NCBI GenBank assembly: GCA_025094145.1
Contig: JALLLS010000048.1
Coordinates: 186,001-250,000 of the forward strand
Direction: 5' to 3'
Length of the DNA: 64,000 bases
Origin: Spinellus fusiger
Taxonomy: Eukaryota; Mucoromycota; Mucoromycetes; Mucorales; Phycomycetaceae
The notes under the pieces were generated by a model. It had not been told where the DNA came from. It made no database searches and saw nothing but the letters and a program-made list of their open reading frames with translations. Below are positions 48,556 to 59,238 of this stretch, one piece after another (position 1 is the first letter of the stretch; the number at the start of each line of letters is the position of its first letter). The position numbers and the translations under genes were made by a program.

Positions 48556-50580
48556 ATGATTACTCCTGCTACTGAAAACCCTCTTCATGAAACTGGTTTT
48601 CCTGCACCTTCTCCAATAGGCTACCAAAATGTTCCTGCCTTTGAAACTCAAGTTGAATTATCTCTAGAGGGCCATCTTCCAGAATGGGTTCAGGGCGTTC
48701 TCTATCGTGCAGGTAATATCTTCAAAACAATAGATATAGAGTATGTATTATGTATTGGATTCAAAACTAATCCACTAAATAAAAAATAAAAAATAAAAAA
48801 ATAGGATCTGGACGCTACAATCTCTTACTTGAAAACGGCGATACCTTTCATATTGGCCACCCTTTTGATGGTCTTGCTATGCTGCACAGATTTGAAATCT
48901 CAGGCAAATCTCAGAAAGTTCTCTATTCTTCTCGGCATACCTCCCATGGTGTTGAGCGCCGTATTCGTGACAAGGACCCCACTCTGTTGACATTTGGCCC
49001 AGACCCATGCAAGACAATCTTTGGTTGTATCCAGTCAGTCTTTCACCATATATCAAAGTTCGATGCCAATGCAAAGATCCAAGAAACAGATCCAGAGTTT
49101 GATATGGTCAATGTCACTATTACTCCTAATTTCCCACTGGGAGAAAGGCTGGAGACTGAATTGGGAATCAAGCGAGGCCATGCTCTGGTGGTGAAGAGAG
49201 ATGCCAATACTCTACAAGTAGTGGATCCTAAAACTCTCAGTAAGTCACCAAAGAAGAAGACCAGTGACTCACTCTAGTTTATAAGAACCTATCAAAATGT
49301 TTACTTATGGCCATGTCAATGATAAGCTACAGGGCATGCTGTGTGCTTCTCACCATCAATACGATGAAGAAGCAGATGAGTATGTTAATTTCATGGTGAG
49401 ATTGGGTCCTGTTCCTATTTTCCAGTCCTATGCACTGGGACCCTATTTGCCTAGTCCTCCAGACACCAAAGAACAGATGCCTTCACCAGAACCTCGCTTG
49501 CATGAGCCCATCTACCGCCATCTGGGAGCATGGAAAACAATGAAGTCCCTTAAACCCTCTTACATTCACTCATTTAGCATGACAAAGAATTATATTATTA
49601 TCCCCAACTTCCCCTATTATTATTCCATGGGTGGTCTTTCTGCCATCTATTACTCATGTGCATACCAGACCTTCTGCTGGGATGAAACACAGCATACTCT
49701 CTTCCATGTTGTTGATCGCAACAATGGTCGACATGTAGCTACATACGAGGCAGATCCCTGTTTTGCTTTCCACACTGCCAATGCTTGGGATGAAGAGATT
49801 GAACTTCCTGGGGGTAAAAGAGAGCGTGTTATTTATATGGATTTCTGCATGTATGAAAACACAGACATTGTCGATGCTAGTTTTGAATTGGGGAAGACGC
49901 CTACAGGATTTGATGTGACAAAAGTGGAGCCTGTGCGTTTCAAGATCAAGAAACACACAGAAGGCAAGGCTGACCATAAGATTGCCCCTGCCCAGTTCAG
50001 ACGGTATTGTTTGAACAATGTCCCTGTGAGCCACCCCACCCAACCTGCCTTCTCATGGACCCCCAGTGGCATTTATAACTATGTGTCGGGTATGCTGGAT
50101 TACAATACGCCCCGGGTTGCCTCCTATACTGTTCTTGGTTATGATATTGAGCTTCCCCGGTTTAATCCTCGTTTTAATCTTCTCAAGTACCGTTATGTAT
50201 GGGGTGTATGTGAGTCCCGGTATGCACCTTCCTATGCCTCTGGTGCTGTAGTCAATGGTCTTATTAAGCTGGACCTGGAGAATCCTACCAACTACACGAA
50301 CACAGACAAGAGAAGTACAGCCAAGCAGTGGGACAGTCCTGGGTGTTCTTGTGCAGAGCCTGTTTTCATTCCACATCCTCAAGCCACAGCAGAAGACGAA
50401 GGTGTTCTACTGTCTACTGTCAATACTACAACGCCTGATGGGGTTGAATCCTGCTTCTTACTTGTATTGGATGCTGCTACTATGCAGGAACTGTCTCGCA
50501 CTACACTGGGTGCCTTTACAGCCATGACGATCCATGGTAGTTTTGTAGATACCTATGGCAAAGGGATTGCTGTGAATTGA
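48556..50580 (+). CDS. Carotenoid cleavage oxygenase (AcaA/CarS/Tsp3-type)
   Basis: Non-haem iron oxygenase that splits a carotenoid or apocarotenoid. In Mucorales such enzymes start trisporoid pheromone synthesis from beta-carotene. The first true ATG is 48556 (MITPATENP); the codon at 48550 is GTG. Three exons are joined across 48714-48804 and a ~46-nt intron near 49240-49285. Four iron-ligand histidines are visible in their family contexts: CASHHQYDEE, YIHSFSMTKNY, CFAFHTANAWDE and MTIHGSF. The opening PEWVQGVLYRAGSGRY and HPFDGLAMLHRF are also typical. About 620 residues, normal for the family. No signal or membrane segment. Which bond it cuts, and whether the substrate is C40 or a shorter apocarotenoid, cannot be read. 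It stands alone downstream of a transposon island; the phytoene genes are not nearby. Confidence 0.92.
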
Positions 50581-50761
50581 ATTGAACAGTTCAAGTTGCC
50601 TTGCTGTTTATTTATTTATTGTATTTCATGATCCCATACCAATACATACACGAACAATAAACAAAACATAGATATACGTAAATAAATAAATATAGATAGA
50701 TAGATAGATAGATAGACAAGCAAAGTGTACATGTATGTATGTATGTATGTGCAAACCCATT
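50581..50761. repeat. Convergent 3' gap with GATA and ATGT tetranucleotide repeats
   Basis: (GATA)n lies at about 50695-50716 and (GTAT)n at about 50731-50748, between the carotenoid oxygenase and CCE1 stop codons. Confidence 0.85.
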
Positions 50762-51547
50762 TTATTCTTCTATAGATTGAATAACATGATCAATCTCACT
50801 TGCGGTGTATTTTCTCCATTGATACCATGCTTTGGCTTGTAATAAACTATCACACATATCATCCTTCTTCTTCTCCCCATCGTACTGCTCCCAAAGATCC
50901 TCAGGACAGTTCAGTACTAAATCCTTTAGCCACCCATCCACCACCATCACTCCTGCCTTTTTCTTCTTCAGAGTGTTGGCTACACAGAGGGGAACATAGA
51001 GATCCATGGATTCTGCCCATGTTGCCTCTACACTGGCTCTAAGTACTGGCTCCATTGAACATGTAGGCGGTAACTCCATCTCTCCCAATGCATACCATAG
51101 CATGGCCTCAATAGAATTCACACGAATGGTGGACTCCAGTACAGTATGAGCCCCACCCGATCTGTACCTCTGCTGCTCTATGATCACTGCCTGCACTTCA
51201 TGAATCCAAGGCTGAAGGTGCTGCTGTACAAACTGGCGTACCAAGGGAGCTGTCACTGAGGGATGGAAGGAAGGAAGGGCCAAATCCACACGTGACCATC
51301 GCACAATATCATTCCCTTTTAAATGGCAAAAGGCAAGGTTTCGATACCCAAGATCAAAGGACAAGACAGATTCAGACACCACACGTGACCTGTCGTAGTG
51401 GCCCTGGACGGTATTCTCGAGAACAATGCCTTTGTAGTACTGGAGCAGACGATCCACCAAGACGGGTTTGGTGCCTGATTTAGCAAGTCCACTGTTTCCT
51501 GCCATGTCTTTGAGCTGAGCACCCTTTTGCAGAGAGAGTCTTGTCAT
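50762..51547 (-). CDS. CCE1: Mitochondrial Holliday junction resolvase, Cce1/Ydc2 type, with SAP motif
   Basis: Endonuclease that resolves four-way junctions in mitochondrial DNA. The first ATG is at 51547; an upstream in-frame codon at 51667 is GTG. A SAP-like DNA-binding helix pair fills residues about 4-35 (LKDMAGNSGLAKSGTKPVLV). The RNase-H-like resolvase core follows: LSFDLGYRNLAFCHL with the first metal Asp, VIIEQQRYRSGGAHTV with the Glu-containing second block, and STIRVNSIEAMLWYAL. The C-terminal KKKDDMCDSLLQAKAWYQW gives the acidic pair. About 261 residues, single exon, close in layout to Schizosaccharomyces Ydc2. A separate leader exon upstream, encoding a mitochondrial presequence, is possible. 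It lies 210 bp downstream of the RPL42 stop, same strand. Confidence 0.88.
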   Translation of the reverse strand: MTRLSLQKGAQLKDMAGNSGLAKSGTKPVLVDRLLQYYKGIVLENTVQGHYDRSRVVSESVLSFDLGYRNLAFCHLKGNDIVRWSRVDLALPSFHPSVTAPLVRQFVQQHLQPWIHEVQAVIIEQQRYRSGGAHTVLESTIRVNSIEAMLWYALGEMELPPTCSMEPVLRASVEATWAESMDLYVPLCVANTLKKKKAGVMVVDGWLKDLVLNCPEDLWEQYDGEKKKDDMCDSLLQAKAWYQWRKYTASEIDHVIQSIEE

Positions 51548-51757
51548 GTGAGCAGTCCCTTTGTTCGTAGGTGTATTTGTCAGTACCTTGCATGGATGGC
51601 CTCCAAAACACGTTCCGAGTGCATTGCTCTTTTGCACACCCGAAATGCCATCAAAGCAAACACACACTGAGATTGACTAGAAGAGAAGGAGAAGGAGAAA
51701 GAAAGCAAGAGAAAGAGAAGCTTATTTATTTTCTTTCAATTTTTAAAAAAAAAAAAA

Positions 51758-52184
51758 TTAAAACACAAGAGCAGCACCCTTGGTCTTCTTGTCACCACCC
51801 AATTCAAAGTGCTTGCAACGCTTGATGGACAATTGCATCTTGTACTTGCAGGCAGTGCACTCGAGACGGAGAACAACCTTTTTGGTGGTCTTGGCTTTCT
51901 TGTGGAAAACGGGCTTGGTCTGACCACCATAACCGGACTGCTTACGGTCGTAACGTCTCTTACCCTGAGCGAAAAGAGAAGCCTTGCCGGCCTTGTACTG
52001 GGTCACCTTGTGGGGTGTGTGCTTCTTGCACTTGATGCCCTTGCAAAAAGTGTTTCTGGTCTTGGGAATGTTGACCTAACATGTGTCGTACGTATCAGTT
52101 GTCTGTTGATGGATGCTGATGAATGCAGGTGGATGAATGCAGATGGATGGATGCAGATGGATGGATGAATAGATGACTCACCAT
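51758..52184 (-). CDS. RPL42: 60S ribosomal protein eL42 (L42/L44, L36a)
   Basis: Component of the large ribosomal subunit near the E site. Two exons: 52182-52184, which is only the ATG codon, and 51758-52075. The 106-residue product begins [19 protein letters not shown], contains [20 protein letters not shown], and ends [13 protein letters not shown]. The four zinc-binding cysteines are present (C12, C17 and the ECTACKYK region with the RC later). Residue 56 is Pro, the form associated with cycloheximide sensitivity in yeasts (Pro56Gln gives resistance). Single-codon first exons are common in fungal ribosomal protein genes and often place the intron under promoter control. Confidence 0.97.
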
Positions 52185-52377
52185 AGTGATAGAAAGGAAG
52201 CCAAAAAGAGAAGGCTATCAAATGAGATGCCGCTTGCTTAACTACATGGTCCGGAAGAGGAGTGTAGATTGAAACACCGATAAGATGTGACTTAAACTTC
52301 TTTCTTTCCTATCTCTCTCTCTCTTTTTTTTTTTCTTTTTCTGGATTTTTCTGGATTTTTTTTTTGGATTTTTTATT
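52185..52377. promoter_or_regulatory. Promoter and leader of RPL42
   Basis: A 193-bp gap upstream of RPL42, also the 3' end region of PRP3. It holds a long T run (52314-52376 on the plus strand, i.e. poly-A toward RPL42). Confidence 0.45.
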
Positions 52378-54528
52378 TTATAATTCAGGCTGCCGTGTAG
52401 CCAAGTCCATCTCATTGGCTAAAAGAGCAGCATCCCAGTAGTGCTCCACATGCCACTTGGACAGCTCCTCACGTGCCATCTTCTCACTCTCAAAGGAGCG
52501 CCAGGTGAACTTCTTAAAGGCCTTGTTTCTTACTTGGCCCTCCCATACTAAATAGCAGGCATTGTCTTGCTCGTCCATGTCTATTTCCATGGCACCATTC
52601 TTGGGAGGAGGCAGATCATTCCAGTCAATACGTCGGAGCATCAATTTCTTATAGGCTTTGATGCCCTTGGGTCCACCCTCAACAATAATAAGATTGCACT
52701 TTGGATGGACAATGACCATGCCTGTGAGCTGGTGTTGCTGTGCATTCATTTCTATCTTGTAGCGGTGTTTGGGGTGGGAGCACTTTTTGATTCTGTTATG
52801 GATCAGTAGGATGTCTCAATTGGCCTGCAAACTCACTTGAACACAGCCACTTCATTGCTCAGACGCTGATCTCCTCTGATCTTGCTCATGATCTTGGCTC
52901 TCTTCTCTGCCGGTGTCAATTTACGCTGTTCATTGGCTGTCTCGTGCTGTCTCTGTCTCAGCTCCATCTCTTTGCGTACTTTGGCTTCAATCTTGGTGGG
53001 GTCCTGAATGGCCTCATCTCCCAATACACGCATAAGATTGCTGATCTTGACTAGAAGAAGAAGAGTGAATAGATTGGTCATTCCATTGGGTGTTTTGTGT
53101 TGTGTTGTTTTTGTGTTGTGCTGTGATTTGTTTTTGGGGTATGAGGTGGGCCCTCCCTCTCTGTTTGTAGGCCTTACCTTTGGGTGGATCGGGTGGCAAT
53201 AAACCAAGTCGAATTTTGTCCTGCTTCTCCTTCTGCGTCTCCTGTCGCTGCTGTCGTCTCAACTTCTTTCGTTCTTTGGTCGTCAGCATCAAGGAGCGCA
53301 CAAGACCAGGCCCATTCACCTCACTAGGGGGCTTGACAGGAATAGGGTGATGGACATAGAGTGTCACTAGTGCACCAAGAGAATCAGGATTGATGGGCTT
53401 AATGTCTAGATCTGCATAGGTCTTGTTGGGCAGAAAGGGAACATCCCACCATTCAATGGCTGGAGGTGGATCTTTCTATCGGGTCGATGGCTTTGAGTCT
53501 GATCTCTTTCCCTTTGTTCTTTCTCTTGGACACACACACACACTTACCTTGATCGCCTTGTCAGAAATATCCATCTCTACCTCCATGCCTGCCTTTTTCA
53601 CATTCTCAGCAATCTCCTGCTTCAATCGCTCCAACTGGGCTTTGGCTCTTTCCTGGTTGGCTTGTTGGATATATTTGCCTGGTCTGACAAATTTAAGTGG
53701 ACGGGATCTGCGGGTGATGGGGACTGTTTTGGCGACCAAGGAAGGGTCGTAGTAAGGGTTTTTGGTAGGGTCAGTGATGTCTTCAGAGGGTGCTTCCAGT
53801 TTCAATGTTTTTGATTCTTTCTTCTGTGGTGTTGGGCGTGGTGGGGGCTAGTAGGCGTAGAGATGAATATGAGTAGATATGAGTATATATCAGTACACAC
53901 CACCACACACACCACCACACACATTTCTCCCTCTTCATCATACTCTACCTTGGCCAATGCATTCTCTCGCTTGGGAATAATACCTCTGTCTAACATTGCC
54001 TTTAGATCAAGGTTGCCTGCTTCATCCAAAGCCACTTGAGGCCCTTTTCCTTTGGCATCAAGTATTACTCCACGTCCCTGTCAATAGAATAAGAACAAGA
54101 GTCTATCTACTATGCATTACCGAGGAGGTGTGGTTGCTGGCAAGACGTGCTTTAGCCTCTGCAATCTTCTTCTGCAGATCCAGCAAGTTAAGACCTACTG
54201 GACTTGGTTCAGGAGCAATAGGCACTGAGTGGGTGGGTAAGGGCGGGGGTTTCCATGAACTAATACTGTTGGGAACAGATGAGGGCATAGAGGGTCGCTG
54301 AGGCGTGTTTCTTGTCTGTGCAGCTGCCTTGCTTTGGAAACTGGCCATTTTAGCCAGTGCCTCGGCTCGTCCAGCTGCAATGAGTTCTGCAATCTACACG
54401 TAAAATGAGTGTCCCTATTCTTATATAGATATAGATGTTGTTGTTGTTGTTGTGTAAGATGAAAGGGAAAAAGGGAAAGAGGGAAATGAAGAGGTTTCTA
54501 TTGTGTTTGCCTTTTGTGGGTCAGACAT
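52378..54528 (-). CDS. PRP3: U4/U6 small nuclear ribonucleoprotein Prp3
   Basis: Spliceosome component of the U4/U6.U5 tri-snRNP. The C-terminal DUF1115-type fold is clear: TGMVIVHPKCNLIIVEGGPK, KLMLRRIDWNDL, CYLVWEGQVRNKAFKKF, with TAA at 52378-52380. Upstream exons give the PRP3 domain: NPYYDPSLVAKTVPITRRSR, LKFVRPGKYIQQANQERAK, KTYADLDIKPINPDSLGAL, SLMLTTKERKKLRRQQRQE, LGDEAIQDPTKIEAKVRKE. Seven or more exons. The exon ending at 54393 begins IAELIAAGRAEALAK. The most plausible first exon starts at the ATG at 54528 (MSDPQK) and would require a GC-AG intron; this start is uncertain. No PWI domain is seen at the N-terminus, unlike animal Prp3. Confidence 0.9.
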
Positions 54529-54766
54529 GGGACGGTGGGAAGTATATATACAGGCTGCGTTGGCTTGTTTGTATTATTATTGTTGTTGTTATTCTGCAGT
54601 GTCAAGGTTGCTCTTTCTCTCTTTCTCTTATAAAAGTGACGTTGTCTGCGGTCGTTTGTTCATTAGACACAATAGACAGTCACACTCCATTGTGTTTTAT
54701 TTTATTTCTTTAAAAGAATCCTTAGTGGGTGAAAGAGGGTCTAATGAGAAGGAACATGGCGATAAT
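54529..54766. other. PRP3 upstream region / DnaJ 3' region
   Basis: A 240-bp gap upstream of the proposed PRP3 start, also the 3' side of the DnaJ gene. It is T-rich with GTT repeats on the plus strand. I see nothing else. Confidence 0.5.
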
Positions 54767-56152
54767 TCATAGTTCCTGGTGGGATGTCTCTTGTGCATAG
54801 TGAATCCCTTTGCGGAGTACTATCGGCGCTGTCAGAAGAGTAAGAGGGAAAGCTGTATATTTACCTTGTACAGTTTCAGGATCCACATGGGTAGGGAAGA
54901 TGACTGTATATTCTACAAACAGATCTCCCCTGGCTGAGCTGTCTCGGTGGGGCATGCCGTAGCCTGGGAGTGACTGCACAAATCCATACTGAGTCACACC
55001 CTCTCTCTTCAATGTCACTGTAGTGCCATCCAAGTGGGTTAGTGTCTTTTTGAATCCAGTCAGTGCTTGGATGAGTGTAATAGACTGCTTGGTGTAGAGG
55101 GAGTGGCCACGTCTCTCAAAGATGGGGTGGGGCACAGTAGAAATAACAAAGATCACGTCACCAGGAATGGCATCAGGATATTCGTCTGCTTCCTGCTCAA
55201 GTACCTGAGAAAGAAGGAAAGAAAGGTGTGAGTGAGTGGGTGAACTTCTTCTATTCTATTGGTCTGTGGGATGTCTTCTCTTGTGCCGGCAACCTACCAC
55301 AGTGTCTCCATTCTTCATGCCCTTCTCAATATGAATTGTCTGCTGCTCATTGGCCCGTCGCACCTTCTTGCCTCCACACACAGAACACACATGCTGGATG
55401 ATCTTTCCTTCTCCACCACACTTCTCACATGTCTGCTGGATCTGCTGCACCATACCAGGTGCCAATTGGATACGAGCCAATGTCACTCCTCTTCCATGGC
55501 AAACAGGACACTTTACAATGTCCTCTGAACGATGAGCACCACTTCCATGGCAGTGATCGCATAGGACTTGTTTGGAGATATCAATGTCTACTGTGGCACC
55601 GTTGTACAGATCTTCCAAGGTGACATCCACAAGAATCTGCATGTCGGGTCCTCTGCGTTCCTGAGCATGTCCATGATGGCCTAGAAACACCAGCATCAGC
55701 AAGGCATTCTTTCTTTCTGTTTTTATCCTTACCACCACCACCACCAAAGAACTGTGAAAACATATCAAAGGGATTCTGGAATCCTCCTCCTCCTCCTCCT
55801 GACCTATGCTGCTCTAGTCCTTCTTCACCGTATCTGTCATAGATGGTCCTCTTTTCATCATCAGACAGCACACTGTAGGCTGTCATTCCCATGAGGTCAG
55901 TGTGTCCATTGTCTTCTGTAGATACACATTACCATCGGATAACTCCATAAACTTAGCCGATGCCTTTGTATCGCCAGGGTTCTTATCAGGATGATACACT
56001 CGAGACAGTTTCTTATAGTGCTTCTTAATCTGATTCTTTGACGCGTCACGAGGCACATCGAGAATGGCATAGTAGTCTTTGCCTGCTTCTACAGCCACCC
56101 AACCCACGATTGCTATCAGTAGACACACCAGCCAATAGGAAGGTGGACGCAT
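54767..56152 (-). CDS. ER-luminal DnaJ (Scj1/ERdj3 type) with HQEL C-terminus
   Basis: Co-chaperone for the ER Hsp70 (Kar2/BiP) in folding and ERAD. The ATG at 56152 starts a signal peptide ([20 protein letters not shown]), followed at once by the J domain: [20 protein letters not shown], with the HPD motif in [11 protein letters not shown] and then [20 protein letters not shown] after a 53-nt intron. A Gly/Phe stretch follows ([18 protein letters not shown]). The zinc-finger region has [24 protein letters not shown] and CSVCGGKK. The substrate-binding region ends with [11 protein letters not shown]. The last four residues, HQEL, resemble HDEL/KDEL retrieval signals. Five exons, about 380 residues. 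Family firm; the retrieval role of HQEL is inferred. Confidence 0.93.
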
Positions 56153-56642
56153 AGTAACAAAAAGAACTGAAAGAAAGATATATCTATAAAAATAGAATAA
56201 AAAAGATAGAAAAAGAGAAGAAAGAAAAAAGATAGAAAAAGAGCAGTGACACTTTTTTTTTAATATAAATATATATATTTATAGGCAAGTCGTGCTAATA
56301 AGTCAGGAAATGAAGAAATATAGAAGAAAACCCCATAGGAAGAAATTTAAAGAAATAAAATAAAAATAAAATTGAATAGAATTAGAAGAGAAAAAAAAAG
56401 AAAAAAAGAGAAAAAAAAAAGAGGGGGGAGGATGTACTTTATACACTATCTATCTATCTGTCTGTCTGTCTGTCTTGACCTGTTTTGGATGGATTTGCCA
56501 TGTGGCCCACACTCATTGGATTTAATGCAAGTGATGAGAGCAGTGGTGATAAAGGAGGAAGGGAGGTGGACAGTAGATGAGCCAATCATTATGTTTGTAT
56601 TCAATTTTATATTCTTTTTTTTTCTTTCTTTCTTTTTTACTA
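56153..56642. other. Upstream region of the ER DnaJ gene, A-rich
   Basis: It holds GAAAAA-rich tracts (56200-56245, 56330-56420) and a CTAT/CTGT tetranucleotide run (about 56445-56475). I see no gene. Confidence 0.55.
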
Positions 56643-58972
56643 CACACCCAAAGATGTCTCTGGCCTTTAAGCGGTGATATCTCCTTTCTTTTATGTAAAA
56701 GAAAAACTCACCTTTTATGGAACTGTGTTTAAAATCAAAAGGGTTGCGGATGTCCAATCTATTATTTCCTCTTATAGAATACCTCAATATCAAATTGTAT
56801 TATCAATAAAATATAGTGTTGATGAATCAACTTGTTGATTGTGATAGTATAGCTACTGCCAAAGTGCATTCCCTCATAGCAATAGAATCTATACCCTAAA
56901 AGGTCTTGTGATTTTTTCTTGGGAGATAGATAACTATGCTTGGGAATACACCCTAGACACCTTAGACAGTATTGATAGTATAGAAGGAAGAAAACCATAT
57001 GGGACTGACCTAAGAAGAGTGTATTATTAATAACTCAATCAAGAGAGATAGTATGCTTGTCTTGCACTTAATTGTCTTGAGAATAATAGGCCATATATTA
57101 TCTATTAGAAGAAGAGTCAGTACCATGTCTTGTGGATTATAATGAGCTCAAGTCCAGATGAAGATACTTTATCTTTTTTACTTCGAGAATAGCCTTTGGT
57201 AGTGTCTACAGCCTTCTTTTATTATTTCCTTTTGTTAATAATAATACATTACCTTTCTCAGTTATGCCCATCTTGACATGTACTCAATTATCAAGTTAAT
57301 AGTTTCTGTGAGAAATAACAGAATCATAACAAATCAAAGAGTAGAGAATATTTTCATTTTGGTGAAGTATACACTCCCAAGTAATAAATGAGTGGACAAA
57401 AAATTGATTTATTTAAATTTTATAACTTATTCAAAAGGTGACCTTTGTCAATAAAAACCAGCCAACTGTTAGTCAAGAACATAAAGATAGTCCCACCAAA
57501 AGAAGAGAGCATGCTATGTTTATTAGAGGTCAAATTATAGGACAGCAGAAAAGACATGCTACTTATCAAGACATTTCTGATAATCTTGACATCCTAAAGA
57601 GCATAGTGGGCAGGATCGTCCTATTGTATAAAAAAGAAAGGCATAAATCAACTCAAAATTCGTACAGGAAGACCTGAAAAGGTGTCATCTACTTCAAAAC
57701 TAGCAATTATTTTGTCTATTTGCAGAAACCCTATACAAACAATTACATATCATTTGAAAAATATGAAGGATGCAGGCATGGATAGTTGCTATAGAACATT
57801 TCTAAAAATACATGAATGAACTCAGAATTATTTCATGCTCACCATCAAGACAACCTAGTATGACACTTACTCACAAACATACCAATACAAAACAGCTTGA
57901 ACGATGCTTGTGTAGTGAATGGGAGAAGATCCCAAATGAATTTCTGGAAAACTTATTGGATAGCATGCCAAGGAGGTGCTCCACTGTGATGAAGCATAAA
58001 GGTTTTGTTACAAAGTACCGAGCAATATATTTATAATAAAGATGTAGACAATCATCTAAAGATCAACTATAAATCTTGTGTTATTCCATGAATATTTTAT
58101 TATGAACATCTTGAACTGATAGATATGCCTTTGTTTTTCAAAACAAAATTCAAAAAAAATTGATTTGCTGTCCACTCATTTATTACTTGGGACTGAGTAT
58201 GTGCAGAGGAAACCCATGGGATTCACAGTTTCCATTGATAGAAATACAAACTTTATGCTTTAGCACAACTTCTTGGTTTTCAAATCACGGATTGAATCAT
58301 ATCACGGATTGAATCAATGACATATGAAAACCAATTATAAAACAGAAATAGTATAAAAATAAAAGGTCAACTCGTCTTTTATCTTTTCTTCATAGAACGT
58401 GCTCTAAAGATTGTAGTAGTGAAAAGCTCAACCACTAGTATTGGATGGAAACCAGGTTATCTCTATCAGGGTATATATCTTCAACGATCAATTATGAAAG
58501 ATTTGTAGGATACCTCGAGGAAAGAGCCAGAGCCACCCCAGTATTGCATAACTAATTATTCAAATGAAGATACTCCTGCTGTGGGAAACCAGAATGTCAA
58601 CAGTTTACTCTCATTTCTTAGAATGAAGCTTTTGATCTTTATTAATCAACAATCATCAGACAAACGGCTAACTAGTGGTAGCTAATCCACCAAAACATCA
58701 AAAAAGAATCCGGTGTAGTTATCGCTACATTAAACTAAGATACACATTAGTCTTTTTTTTTTGGAACCATACTACATTACTATATTTTCCCCAAAGATGT
58801 ACCAATACTTTATGAAGATAGTGTAGCTATTGCTAGAATAGGCAGATAGAGTTTGAAATAGTTAATTTAGACAGCGAAAATACCCTTTTTAAAACACAAT
58901 AGCCAATTAGAGTAATAGTGTGATTGTATTGTCCATGTATTTCCTTTTATATTTTAAATGTCTTTAGGTGTG
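56643..58972 (+). mobile_element. TIR element family 'CACACCCAAAG', copy B (carries a nested Tc1 element)
   Basis: The left end is CACACCCAAAGATGTCTCTGG at 56643; the right end reads, inverted, CACACCTAAAGAC, ending at 58972. The first 730 bp match copy A in order, for example 56860-56965 against 17380-17490. The last 170 bp (58800-58970) match copies A and C near their right ends. The middle includes the nested element at 57372-58197 and about 600 bp without clear match. Confidence 0.72.
57372..58197 (+). mobile_element. Internally deleted Tc1/mariner element (826 bp)
   Basis: The inverted ends share TCCCAAGTAATAAATGAG and continue TGGACA on both sides (57375-57398 and 58169-58192). TA flanks it at 57370-57371 and 58198-58199. 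It retains an N-terminal helix-turn-helix frame (57438-57677: RGQIIGQQKRHATYQDISDN) and the C-terminus (57812-58036: EWEKIPNEFLENLLDSMPRR, then FVTKYRAIYL). Almost all of the DDE core is missing, so it can move only if an intact relative supplies transposase. Confidence 0.85.
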
Positions 58973-59238
58973 TATCCACACCCCTTTACCCTACAAAAAG
59001 AAGGGGGGGAGGTGGACAGTAGTCTCCTGCTCACCTACTCTCCCTTGACAACAGTTACTGAGGAGGTTGGACGGAGAATAAATGTGCTCTTTCTCTCTCT
59101 TTTTTTATACCATGGCAACCAACAGCATCTGTATTTCTTGTATTTACACACCTTTGTTTTATTCAGTTGATAAAATAACAAAGGGAATCCACTGAAAGAG
59201 AATAAACTACACTCAGTCCACATAGGCCACAGTCTATA

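Noticed and set aside
51548..51667. Upstream extension of CCE1 to 51667
   Set aside because: The codon there is GTG; the extra residues show no presequence-like character. A separate leader exon remains possible.
55730..55800. Gly-rich tract in the DnaJ gene as a microsatellite artefact
   Set aside because: It is the expected Gly/Phe region between the J domain and the zinc finger of this family.
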